In this document: positions 1 to 6,817 of the stretch, one piece after another
How the letters are laid out: every line of letters begins with the position of its first letter
How positions within the stretch are numbered: position 1 is the stretch's first letter
NCBI GenBank assembly: GCA_035623615.1
Contig: DASPTB010000071.1
Span: forward strand, 1-20,234
Direction: 5' to 3'
Length of the DNA stretch: 20,234 bases
Origin: DASPTB01 sp035623615
GTDB lineage: Bacteria; Actinomycetota; UBA4738
Translations under genes and position numbers: made by a program
Notes under the pieces: model-generated
Told to the model about the DNA's origin: nothing
Databases searched by the model: none
What the model saw: only the letters and a program-made list of their open reading frames with translations

Positions 1-317
1 TGACCGACTCGATCGTCGTCGGAAACCGCGCGCACCAAGACGGGGGAGGCATCGCCGGCGAGTTCGAGGAGTTGACCATGGATTCGTCCTCCGTCATGTA
101 CAACACGGCCGGGTGGGGCGGTGGCGGGATCTTCGTCAGATCCGCCTCCGGGACGGTCACCGACTCACGCATCACCCACAACAGAGCAAGGAATGGCCTT
201 GGCCTTGGCCCCGGCATCGGCGGTGGCATCTCCGATTGCGACGCAGGCTTGTCGCTGTCTCCGGATACTGTTGTAAGGGACAACCATCCCGACGATTTCG
301 GGACGGCCTACTGCTAG
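1..317 (+). CDS. C-terminal part of a right-handed parallel beta-helix repeat protein (partial)
   Basis: The reading frame is open from base 3 at the left edge to a TAG at 315-317, giving 104 residues with the N-terminus missing. It shows the imperfect repeat of pectate-lyase-like beta-helix proteins: short beta-strand runs such as DSIVVGN, DSSSVMYN and DSRITHN, each followed by an Asn and a glycine-rich turn (DGGGI, GWGGGGIF, GIGGGI). Proteins of this type are usually secreted or surface-exposed and bind or cleave polysaccharide, or act as adhesins. No catalytic residue can be assigned from this fragment. The final residues (SDCDAG to GTAYC) hold two cysteines that could form a disulphide capping the helix, which is inference. 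Family assignment is good; function is unknown. Confidence 0.8.
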   Translation, partial: TDSIVVGNRAHQDGGGIAGEFEELTMDSSSVMYNTAGWGGGGIFVRSASGTVTDSRITHNRARNGLGLGPGIGGGISDCDAGLSLSPDTVVRDNHPDDFGTAYC

Positions 318-337
318 ACCGGTCCGCCGGTGTCTAG
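314..337. terminator. Hairpin spanning both stop codons of a convergent gene pair
   Basis: The sequence CTAGACCGG, a tccg loop and CCGGtgTCTAG fold into a stem of 5 bp plus 4 bp with a two-base bulge. The TAG stop of the plus-strand beta-helix gene lies in one arm and the TAG stop of the minus-strand membrane-protein gene in the other. The position suggests a bidirectional terminator. There is no T-tract, so termination efficiency is uncertain. Confidence 0.4.
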
Positions 338-720
338 CCTCCGCCGCGCCGGCGTTCACGGATCTTGCGGGTGCCGATGAAGTCGCCGATCGATGTCGTG
401 ACCCAGACGATGAGCGTCGCCCACAGGTAGGTCGTCGTTCCCCTGATCGTCAGGCCGGGAACGATCAGGTTCACGACGAACAGCGAGACCACCGTCGAGG
501 CCAGGGCCAGCAGGCCGACCATCGCGACGGAGGGTTGTCGGATCAGGATGCGCAGGGCCAGGAACTGCACGATCAGGTGAACGACCCAGAACACGATCGT
601 CGCCTCGACGACGGCCGTGACGGTCATCGAGAGCCCGCTCAGCAGCGCCGACGCCAGAAGCAGGCCCGCCGCGATCCCGATCAGCGACGAGAGGAGCCGG
701 ATCCCCCACCGAGCCAGCAC
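334..720 (-). CDS. Small four-helix membrane protein (phage holin family 4-like)
   Basis: A 128-residue protein starting at GTG (718-720). Four hydrophobic segments lie at about residues 8-30, 33-58, 64-90 and 97-116, and the tail is strongly basic (TRKIRERRRGGG). The segment VNLIVPGLTIRG followed by a final helix resembles actinobacterial proteins annotated as phage holin family 4 or superfamily IV 4-TMS holins, a label given by topology. There are no lysis genes or other phage genes nearby, so a chromosomal membrane protein of unknown role is more likely than a working holin. The start is supported by a TAGGAT -10 hexamer six bases upstream, which predicts a leaderless message. Confidence 0.82.
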   Translation of the reverse strand: MLARWGIRLLSSLIGIAAGLLLASALLSGLSMTVTAVVEATIVFWVVHLIVQFLALRILIRQPSVAMVGLLALASTVVSLFVVNLIVPGLTIRGTTTYLWATLIVWVTTSIGDFIGTRKIRERRRGGG

Positions 721-726
721 GGCACG

Positions 727-732
727 ATCCTA
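727..732 (-). promoter_or_regulatory. -10 hexamer TAGGAT, predicted leaderless start
   Basis: Read on the minus strand, TAGGAT is followed by six bases and then the GTG start codon at 720. That places the transcription start at or next to the start codon. No convincing -35 hexamer is visible. Confidence 0.5.
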
Positions 733-762
733 CCTGCGGGAGAGCCTCAGGGCGATTTGTCC

Positions 763-768
763 TAAAAT
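763..768 (+). promoter_or_regulatory. -10 hexamer TAAAAT, predicted leaderless start
   Basis: TAAAAT, an AT-rich island in very GC-rich DNA, ends six bases before the ATG at 775. There is no Shine-Dalgarno sequence between them. It forms a divergent promoter pair with the TAGGAT element at 727-732. Confidence 0.55.
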
Positions 769-774
769 CGGCCG

Positions 775-1476
775 ATGCCGGCCGTGCCGAACTTCCTGCC
801 CAGCAGGAACGGCCTTCGATTCGTGAACTCCTGGCCCTCGGAGCCCGCGATCCAGGTCTCTGTGCCCGGCGTGGGCAAGGTCGGGATCGGCGACGCGAGC
901 AATGGCCTGTGCGGCGGAATGGCGTTCACCGTTCGCGACGTGTTCCAGGCGGGGCTCCCGCAACTCTCCGACGACCGGCCGCCCGAGGGCTCGCCGCTGT
1001 TCGAGTACATCGTGGGGCGGCTGATCGACAGCTTCAACCTGCCCGATGGCGTGCTGAAGTACTACGACTGGATGAACACCGCCGACGGCGACACCGACCT
1101 GTGGATGGTCACCCGCCGTGGCGTCGCGTGGAAGACCGTCAACGAGGAGTGGCCGAGGATCAAGGCCGACCTCGATGCCGGGCACCCGTGTCCGCTCGGG
1201 CTCGTGACCGTCCAGTCGTCCAACCCCAAGGACCTCGGGAAGAACCACCAGGTCCTGGCCTATGCGTACGACTACGACGTCCAGGAATTGACCGTTCATC
1301 TCTACGATCCGAACACCGACCCGGCCCAGGGCGACGGCGTCCATCTCCGACTGAACGTGGCCAACCCCGGGTCCGCCACGCCGATCCAGCACAACATCGG
1401 GATCGCCGACCCCGTGCGGGGGTTCTTCCGCGTGGACTACACCTGGAAGGACCCCTCCCCGCTCGAGCCGAAGTAG
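775..1476 (+). CDS. Hypothetical protein with a papain-like Cys-His-Asp/Asn residue arrangement
   Basis: A 233-residue protein with no signal peptide. It belongs to a set of uncharacterised bacterial proteins recognisable by an early N-S-W-P, then N-G-L-C-G-G-M-x-F and V-R-D. Cys46 in NGLCGG, His158 in NHQVLAY and Asp178/Asn180 in LYDPN occur in the order and local context of a papain-like cysteine peptidase or transglutaminase triad: Cys starting a helix, His on a strand, Asp/Asn on the next strand. This assignment is my inference; no substrate can be named. The gene sits alone between a divergent membrane protein gene and the downstream GT87 gene. The ATG at 775 is preceded by a TAAAAT -10 element, and the conserved N-terminal segment begins soon after it, so the start is credible. 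Confidence 0.85.
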   Translation: MPAVPNFLPSRNGLRFVNSWPSEPAIQVSVPGVGKVGIGDASNGLCGGMAFTVRDVFQAGLPQLSDDRPPEGSPLFEYIVGRLIDSFNLPDGVLKYYDWMNTADGDTDLWMVTRRGVAWKTVNEEWPRIKADLDAGHPCPLGLVTVQSSNPKDLGKNHQVLAYAYDYDVQELTVHLYDPNTDPAQGDGVHLRLNVANPGSATPIQHNIGIADPVRGFFRVDYTWKDPSPLEPK

Positions 1477-1513
1477 CCGAAAGACACCCCCCGATCCGGC
1501 CGATATTCCCTGC

Positions 1514-2824
1514 GTGGAGGCGAAGTCCCCTCTCGGGACCAGCCTCGTCCCGGGCGTCCGGGCGGGCGCGGGTGTCCTTTCCCTGGTCGCGGTGCTGGCC
1601 GCGACCCTGTTCACGCTCGGCGCCGGCGCCGCCCTCAAGGCCCACTGCGCCTCCGGGGCCTGGAAGGACGGGCGCCAGTACCGGGACTACTGCTACTCGG
1701 ACATCGTTCCCCTGTACCGATCCGAGCACCTGACCGGCGGACGGCTCCCCTACATCGACGCCTGCCATTCCTTGCGGCCCTGCGACGAGTACCCGCCCGT
1801 GACGATGTACTTCCTCCGGGCGGCCGCCTGGCTGTCGCGCTCGCCGGCGTCGTTCTTCTGGGTGAACGCCGCCGCGCTGGCGCTCCTCGCGTTGCTGACG
1901 GCCTGGTTCCTGTGGCAGCTCGCCGGGCTGCGAGCCCTGTACTTCGCGCTTGCGCCCACTCTGCTGCTGTACGCGTTCATGAACTGGGACCTCGTGGCGG
2001 TGGCACTCACCACGGCGGCCACGATCCTGTTCCTGCGGAAGCGGGACGGGTGGGCGGGCGTGCTCCTTGGGGTTGGGGTCGCGGCGAAGCTGTATCCGGC
2101 GCTCGTCCTGGCGGCGTTCGCGCTGCACCGCCTGCGTGACCGGCAGCGGCGCGCGGCGGCGGTGATGTGCGGGACGGCGGCCGCGGCGTGGGCCGTGATC
2201 AACGTGCCGTTCATGGTGACGGCGCTGCATTCGTGGGCGTACTTCTTCACCTGGAACGCGGGCCGGACGGCCGACTGGGACAGCGTCTGGTTCGCGGGCT
2301 GCACCCGCTACGTCGGCGCTTCCTCGTACTGCCCGTGGGCCCCGAACGTCATCTCCGAGTTCGAGCTCGTCGGCTTCGTGGTCGTGGTCGGGACCGCATG
2401 GTGGGCGCGGCACCGGCGTTGCCCGTCGTTCCCGCGCTGGGAGCTGGCGTTCCCGTTCGTCGCCGGCGCGCTCCTCGCGAGCAAGGTCTACTCGCCCCAG
2501 TACAGCCTGTGGCTCCTCCCCTGGTTCGCGCTGATGGGCGTGGGGCCGTGGCTCTTCGCCGCGTTCGAGGCCGCCGAGGTCGCCGTGTTCCTCACGCGTT
2601 TCTCGTGGTTCGGGCGCCTGTTCCACGACGTGGGGTCGGCGAGCTTCGCGACCTACCACGGAGCGCCGATCGGGGCGTTCGAGATCGCCGTTCTTGTTCG
2701 TGACGTGTTGCTCGTGCTCGCGGTCGCGCAGTGGGTGCGGCGCGATCCCCTTCCGGAGTCCGGCACCGCGAGCAGACGTCCGAGGCTCACCCTGCGCAGG
2801 GAGCCCGTGGGAGTGAGCGGATGA
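1514..2824 (+). CDS. GT87-family (DUF2029) integral membrane glycosyltransferase
   Basis: A 436-residue polytopic membrane protein of the GT-C fold, in the family that includes mycobacterial PimE-type alpha-1,2-mannosyltransferases. These enzymes use polyprenyl-phosphate-linked sugars at the outer face of the membrane. After the first helix (about residues 18-40) comes the loop motif Y-S-D (Asp63), matching the acidic catalytic loop of GT-C enzymes. Further landmarks are DEYPP near 92-96, NWD near 158-160, AAKLYP near 191-196, and SPQYSLWLLPW in the C-terminal half. About ten hydrophobic segments are visible. The GTG at 1514 lies just before the first basic residues and helix. Its stop overlaps the next gene's start (ATGA at 2821-2824), so the two are probably translationally coupled and work on the same envelope glycan. 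The sugar and acceptor are unknown. Confidence 0.9.
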   Translation: MEAKSPLGTSLVPGVRAGAGVLSLVAVLAATLFTLGAGAALKAHCASGAWKDGRQYRDYCYSDIVPLYRSEHLTGGRLPYIDACHSLRPCDEYPPVTMYFLRAAAWLSRSPASFFWVNAAALALLALLTAWFLWQLAGLRALYFALAPTLLLYAFMNWDLVAVALTTAATILFLRKRDGWAGVLLGVGVAAKLYPALVLAAFALHRLRDRQRRAAAVMCGTAAAAWAVINVPFMVTALHSWAYFFTWNAGRTADWDSVWFAGCTRYVGASSYCPWAPNVISEFELVGFVVVVGTAWWARHRRCPSFPRWELAFPFVAGALLASKVYSPQYSLWLLPWFALMGVGPWLFAAFEAAEVAVFLTRFSWFGRLFHDVGSASFATYHGAPIGAFEIAVLVRDVLLVLAVAQWVRRDPLPESGTASRRPRLTLRREPVGVSG

Positions 2825-4080
2825 GCGCGGTCGGCAAGGGGACGGAGGTGACGGGGGGGAAGGGCGCCGAGGCCGGCGCGCCCCGCGCGCCCGAGTTGTC
2901 GTCGCGTCACCGGATGCCCGCCCTCGACGGGCTTCGCGGGCTGGCGATCATCATCGTGCTCTTCAACCACCTGGGCGAACAGGGCCCACGCGTCTTCTGG
3001 CGCTTCACCGAGGGCGGGATCGTGGGCGTCGACGTCTTCTTCGTCCTGAGCGGGTTTCTGATCACCTCGCTGCTGGTCGCCGAGTGGGACCACACCGGCT
3101 CGATCGCGTTGGGGCGCTTCTACATGCGGCGGGCGCTGCGCTTGCTCCCAGCGCTCTTCGTCATGATCGGCATCGTCGCGATCGCGGCGCACACGTCGCT
3201 GGTGCCGCTGCACTACCGCGCGCCGACGCTCACGGGCATCCCGTACGCGCTCCTGTACGCCACCGATCTGCGGTGGGTCCTGCCCGGGGCGACGCCGCTG
3301 CACGCCGGCTTCATGGATCCCATGTGGTCGTTGTCGATCGAAGAGCAGTTCTACCTGCTCTGGCCGGGCATCCTCCTGCTCGTGCTGATGTTCGTCCCGA
3401 ACGCGCGGCAGTCGCGCGCTCTGCAGCTCACCCTGATCGTGGCGGCGCTCATCCAGCTGCACCGGGCGCTGCTGTTCATGCACGGCGGAGCCATGTGGGA
3501 CCGCCTGTACGCCACGCCCGACACGCACACCGACGGGCTCCTCATCGGCTGCGCGCTCGCGTTCATCGTGCAGCGACGGTCGCCGTCTCGCCGGACGCTC
3601 GCCGTCGCGGGCGCCGCCGGGCTCGCCACGGTGCTCGTGTTCGCGCTCTTCCTCGGCCCGGACTCGGGGGTTCAGCCGCAACTGTACATGCAGTACGACG
3701 GCTTCGGGATCGTCGCCGTCGCCTCCGCGTTTCTGCTCTGGAGTCTCGTCGACCGCGCGGCACCGCGGTTCATCCAGACGCCGATTGAGTCGCGGACCAT
3801 GCGCTTCGTGGGCCGCATCTCGTACGCGTTGTACCTGTGGAACTACGCGATCTTCATCGTGCTGCGGCTCCCGGGCGTGCCGGCACTGCCCGCGGCGATC
3901 ATCCGGCTCGTCACGGTCTTCGCGGTGGCGACCGCCTCGTACTACCTCGTCGAGCGGTACTTCCTGAGGATCAAGCTCCGACGGTGGTCCTCGCCCACGT
4001 CCCTGCAGGATCTGCGGAAGGGCGGGCCGGCGGCTGCTTCGCCGGCGACGGAGGAACGGCCGCTGCCGGGCGCCGCGTGA
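2821..4080 (+). CDS. Acyltransferase 3 family (OafA/YrhL-like) membrane O-acyltransferase
   Basis: A 419-residue protein starting at the ATG within the ATGA overlap with the preceding gene; the frame is open further upstream, but that would overlap the GT87 coding region. The family moves acetyl or other acyl groups onto surface polysaccharides or lipids. Family marks are the RMPALDGLRG entry, His50 in LFNHLG (the proposed catalytic His), DVFFVLSGFLI (about 71-81), FYMRRALRLLP (100-110) and PMWSLSIEEQFYLLWP, followed by about ten transmembrane helices. A disordered Gly/Ala/Pro-rich N-terminus of about 28 residues and a short Pro/Ala-rich tail flank the domain. There is no SGNH domain. Coupling to the GT87 gene suggests acylation of the glycan that the glycosyltransferase builds, which is inference. 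Confidence 0.93.
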   Translation: MSAVGKGTEVTGGKGAEAGAPRAPELSSRHRMPALDGLRGLAIIIVLFNHLGEQGPRVFWRFTEGGIVGVDVFFVLSGFLITSLLVAEWDHTGSIALGRFYMRRALRLLPALFVMIGIVAIAAHTSLVPLHYRAPTLTGIPYALLYATDLRWVLPGATPLHAGFMDPMWSLSIEEQFYLLWPGILLLVLMFVPNARQSRALQLTLIVAALIQLHRALLFMHGGAMWDRLYATPDTHTDGLLIGCALAFIVQRRSPSRRTLAVAGAAGLATVLVFALFLGPDSGVQPQLYMQYDGFGIVAVASAFLLWSLVDRAAPRFIQTPIESRTMRFVGRISYALYLWNYAIFIVLRLPGVPALPAAIIRLVTVFAVATASYYLVERYFLRIKLRRWSSPTSLQDLRKGGPAAASPATEERPLPGAA

Positions 4081-4240
4081 ACGGCGCCCCGGCCGTCCGC
4101 CGCCGGCCGGCTGGGGTCGCGAGGCCGGGGGGCGGGGAAGGGCCCCCGAGGTGCCTCGCGGGCATCATCATCGGGAAACCCGCACGCCGGCTTCAAGCCC
4201 TCGGGCGCCCTACAGCAGACGGCGTAGCCGCGGCCCCGGA

Positions 4241-4246
4241 GATAAT
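4241..4246 (+). promoter_or_regulatory. Possible -10 hexamer GATAAT
   Basis: GATAAT differs from the TATAAT consensus at one position and stands out in GC-rich DNA. It lies five bases before the ATG at 4252. It could drive the small ORF and/or the phosphatase gene. No good -35 hexamer is visible. Confidence 0.4.
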
Positions 4247-4251
4247 GGGCC

Positions 4252-4428
4252 ATGCTCCGAACCGCCACGTCGAGGTTTCACGCCCGGGTCTTGCCCGGCA
4301 CCTCGGTCACCGGCCTGAACGGAGAAGGAGTCGGGACCGGAGCCGCCACACCTCGGCGTCCGGACGTCGTCGAGAGGTCCAAAGGCGACCGGGACGCCTC
4401 GGCGACGGCGGGCGAGCCCGAAGGCTGA
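4252..4428 (+). CDS. Candidate small ORF, 58 residues, unknown
   Basis: This open frame runs from ATG 4252 to TGA 4426-4428 and ends ten bases before the phosphatase start. Most third codon positions are G or C, though less strictly than in neighbouring genes. The predicted product is basic and Gly/Thr/Arg-rich with no membrane segment or domain that I recognise. Support comes from the GATAAT hexamer five bases upstream. It could be a chance ORF in the 5' leader of the phosphatase gene. Confidence 0.3.
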   Translation: MLRTATSRFHARVLPGTSVTGLNGEGVGTGAATPRRPDVVERSKGDRDASATAGEPEG

Positions 4429-4438
4429 CGGCGGATCC

Positions 4439-5026
4439 GTGGCCGGAGAGCGACGGCTGTGGCTCGTTCGCCACGGCGACACCGAGTGGTCGATCTCACG
4501 GCAGCACACCGGCGTCACCGACCTCGCGCTGGTCGGGGAAGGGGAACGGCAGGCGGCCGCGGTGGGCGGCCTTCTGGCCGGGCGCGCGTTCGCCCGCGTG
4601 CTGTCGAGCCCGCTTCGCCGCGCGCGCGACACGGCCCGGCTCGCCGGCTACCCGGACGCCGAGCTCACCGGCCTGCTCCGCGAGGTCGACTACGGCGAGT
4701 ACGAGGGCCTGACGACGGCGGAGATCCGGGGCCGCGACCCCGGCTGGGATCTGTTCGCCGACGGCTGCCCCGGCGGAGAGTCGCCCGAGGAGATCTCCAC
4801 GCGCGCAGACCGGCTCCTCGCGCTCGTGGGCGAGGTGGACGGCGACGTCCTGCTGTTCGGCCACGGGCACTGCCTGCGCGCCATGACGGCCCGGTATCTC
4901 GGGTTCCCCATCACGCTCGGGTCGCAGCTGCGGGCCGAGGCGGGATCGCTCTCGATCCTCGGACACGACCACCGCGCGCCGGCGATCCTCTTGTGGGGAG
5001 AGCGCCCGACCGGGCTGCCCGCCTGA
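4439..5026 (+). CDS. Histidine phosphatase family protein (phosphoglycerate mutase-like)
   Basis: A 195-residue protein of the branch-1 histidine phosphatase superfamily, which hydrolyses phosphate monoesters through a phosphohistidine. The RHG motif is at residues 11-13 (LVRHGDTEW), with His12 as nucleophile. SSPLRRARDTA (56-66) supplies the phosphate-pocket Arg, Glu82 in LREVDYGEYEG is the probable acid, and His142 in FGHGH is the second active-site His. The sequence DGCPGGES with R122 and R125 resembles broad-specificity members such as yeast YK23/SHB17, but the substrate cannot be inferred. The length is normal for the family. The GTG at 4439 is chosen because it follows a GGCGGA sequence and sits close to the conserved LWLVRHG strand. 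The gene is convergent with the ABC operon. Confidence 0.93.
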   Translation: MAGERRLWLVRHGDTEWSISRQHTGVTDLALVGEGERQAAAVGGLLAGRAFARVLSSPLRRARDTARLAGYPDAELTGLLREVDYGEYEGLTTAEIRGRDPGWDLFADGCPGGESPEEISTRADRLLALVGEVDGDVLLFGHGHCLRAMTARYLGFPITLGSQLRAEAGSLSILGHDHRAPAILLWGERPTGLPA

Positions 5027-5071
5027 CGATCCGCGGCGACGGAGGGGTTCGGCGCCGGCGCCCGGTGACCG

Positions 5072-5866
5072 TCAGGACGTGACGTCCTTGCGCGTGAAGA
5101 CTGCGAGCGCGGCCGCCAGGAACACGGCCACGTATCCGATCTGCAGAAGGACGCCCTGACGCATCGCGTCCCACGCGATCGGGGAGCGGAACAGGTCGGC
5201 GAACGCGAGCCACTGATGTGTCAACAGGTACGGATGAATCGCATGCAGCGATGAGAGCCCGTCGAGTATCTGGCTGATGATGGCGATCGCCACCGTCGCG
5301 ATCGCGGCGCCGACGCCCGAATCGGTGAGCGTTGAGAAGAACACACCGATGGCCGCGAGGCCGGTGACGCCGACGGCGACGTAGACGACGGCCCCAATGA
5401 TCCGCACCAGCGCCATGACGGCGGAGATCTCGTCGCCGGACAGGGTCGGGAAGCGCCCGTAGCCGAACGCGATCCCGCCGGCCACCAGCCCGGCGAAAGC
5501 CACCCACGCAACGGCGAGCACCAGGAGGGTCATCACCGCGGCGTACTTGTGCAGGACGAGGCGGACGCGGCCGACGGGTCGCACGAGCAGGTACCGAAGG
5601 GTTCCGGACGACGCTTCGGACGCCACCGACTCGCCCGACAGCAGCCCGGCTCCGAGCGGAAGGAAGAACGGCACGATCAGTCCTACGGCCGCGAGGCCTC
5701 CGAACAGGCCGTTGGTGCGGAGCTGTTCGAAGAACGGAGGACCACCGGATTGTCCGGACGAGGTGGCGAGCACGATCGACGGCAGGATCGCGACGCCCGC
5801 GAGCAACGCCCCCAGCACGTACGTGCGCGGCCGGCGAAACGCCCGCGCGACCTCGACGCGAAACAT
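5072..5866 (-). CDS. ABC-2 type transporter permease
   Basis: A 264-residue membrane protein with about six hydrophobic segments. It starts with an amphipathic basic region (FRVEVARAFRRPRTYV) before the first helix, as usual for ABC-2 permeases. The ESVASEASSGTLRYLLVRPVGR segment at the cytoplasmic coupling loop is the best family mark: permeases fused or paired with CcmA-type ATPases typically read S.E...GTLR.LL..P..R. The ATG at 5866 is preceded by AGGGGGAG about six bases upstream. The gene lies 12 bases after the ATPase gene in the same operon, so the two should form one exporter or membrane-remodelling complex. The substrate is unknown. Confidence 0.93.
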   Translation of the reverse strand: MFRVEVARAFRRPRTYVLGALLAGVAILPSIVLATSSGQSGGPPFFEQLRTNGLFGGLAAVGLIVPFFLPLGAGLLSGESVASEASSGTLRYLLVRPVGRVRLVLHKYAAVMTLLVLAVAWVAFAGLVAGGIAFGYGRFPTLSGDEISAVMALVRIIGAVVYVAVGVTGLAAIGVFFSTLTDSGVGAAIATVAIAIISQILDGLSSLHAIHPYLLTHQWLAFADLFRSPIAWDAMRQGVLLQIGYVAVFLAAALAVFTRKDVTS

Positions 5867-5878
5867 CCCCCACTCCCC

Positions 5879-6817
5879 CTATCGCGGCGTCTCTTCGCCC
5901 TCGACCAGCGACACGAACACGTCCTCGAGGCTCTCGTGTTCCGGGACGAGCGCCGAGACGGCGACGCCGCCGGCGACGAGCGCGGCGTTGACGCCCGCGG
6001 CCGTCGCCGGCGGCGCGAGCCGGAGCCGAAGCTGCGCGGTCCCACTTCCGTCGAGCTCCACGCCCTCGACGCGGCGCAGGATCTCCTCGGCGCGGGCGCG
6101 ATCGTCGACCTCGATCCGCAAGAGGTTCCCGGACGAACGCAGCTCGCTCGGCGGCCCTTCCGCGACCAGCCGGCCGCGCGCGAGCACGCCGACGCGGTCG
6201 CACATGGCCTCCACCTCGGTGAGCAGGTGGCTCGACACGAACACCGTGACCCCGTCGTCGGCCAGCCGCCGAAGCAGCGTGCGGATCTCGCGCATGCCCT
6301 GCGGGTCGAGGCCGTTGGTGGGCTCGTCGAGCACGAGCACGTTCGGCTTCCCGAGCAGCGCCTGCGCGATCCCCAGCCGCTGCCGCATCCCCTGGCTGTA
6401 GGCCTTGACGCGCTTTCCGCCGGCCTGCTCGAGCCCGACGGTCCGCAGCACGTCGTCGACGCGGCCGAGGCGAGCGCGGCGGTCGTCGGCCGGCCCCGCC
6501 GTGCGCGCGAAGTACTCGAGGTTGCGGGGCCCCGACAGGTGCGTCCAGAAGCCCGGTTCCTCGATCAGCGCGCCGACGCTGCGCAGGGCCCGGTCGCGCG
6601 GGCCCTGACCCTGAAAGACCGGTTGGCCCAGCACCTCGACCTCGCCCTCGGTGGGGAAGATGAGCCCGAGGGCCATCCTGATGGTGGTGGTCTTGCCGGC
6701 GCCGTTCGGACCGAGGAACCCGTACAGGACACCCTGCTCGATCGTGAGATCGAGGGAGTCGACCGCGGCGACCGTTCCGTAGCGCTTGGAGAGCCCGCGG
6801 GTCGTGATCGCGTTCAG
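5879..6817 (-). CDS. ABC transporter ATP-binding protein (CcmA-type), probable CTG start
   Basis: A 312-residue ATPase. Walker A is GPNGAGKTT (about 36-44), a Q-loop-region segment LIEEPGFW follows at about 84-91, the signature is YSQGMRQR (140-147), Walker B is LVLDEP (161-166), the D-loop is NGLDPQG, and the H-loop is SSH (195-197). The C-terminal ~90 residues form the accessory domain common in ABC-2 ATPases (SLEDVFVSLVEGE). Family alignments expect the protein to begin with x-A-I-x-T-x-G-L-x-K-R-Y-G, exactly where this sequence has no ATG, GTG or TTG. A CTG at 6815-6817 overlaps the upstream TGA as CTGA and has GGAG five bases upstream, so it is my preferred start. The nearest in-frame GTG would add about 29 residues of shadow sequence. 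The frame is open much further upstream only because of high GC. Confidence 0.93.
   Translation of the reverse strand: MNAITTRGLSKRYGTVAAVDSLDLTIEQGVLYGFLGPNGAGKTTTIRMALGLIFPTEGEVEVLGQPVFQGQGPRDRALRSVGALIEEPGFWTHLSGPRNLEYFARTAGPADDRRARLGRVDDVLRTVGLEQAGGKRVKAYSQGMRQRLGIAQALLGKPNVLVLDEPTNGLDPQGMREIRTLLRRLADDGVTVFVSSHLLTEVEAMCDRVGVLARGRLVAEGPPSELRSSGNLLRIEVDDRARAEEILRRVEGVELDGSGTAQLRLRLAPPATAAGVNAALVAGGVAVSALVPEHESLEDVFVSLVEGEETPR

Larger units (their letters stand above)
4081..4438 (+). other. Intergenic stretch, mostly without a recognised feature
   Basis: These 358 bases separate the acyltransferase and phosphatase genes. The first part (about 4081-4150) is extremely GC-rich with a loose inverted repeat (CCGGCCG/CGGCCGG near 4091-4112) that could help terminate transcription, but it lacks a T-tract. 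The rest contains a possible 58-residue ORF, listed separately. I found no match by eye to a common riboswitch, tmRNA, SRP RNA or RNase P consensus. Confidence 0.5.

Noticed and set aside
334..720. Evidence of a prophage from the holin-like protein
   Set aside because: There is no endolysin, integrase, capsid or other phage gene nearby. Holin family 4 is assigned by topology and such proteins are common in actinobacterial chromosomes.
4087..4116. Rho-independent terminator after the acyltransferase gene
   Set aside because: Arms pair imperfectly in a sequence where nearly any segment pairs with another, and no T-tract follows.
3942..4268. Minus-strand 108-codon ORF across the acyltransferase end and intergenic region
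   Set aside because: Its C-terminal part is antisense to the acyltransferase gene, there is no ribosome binding site, and the composition is typical of a GC shadow.
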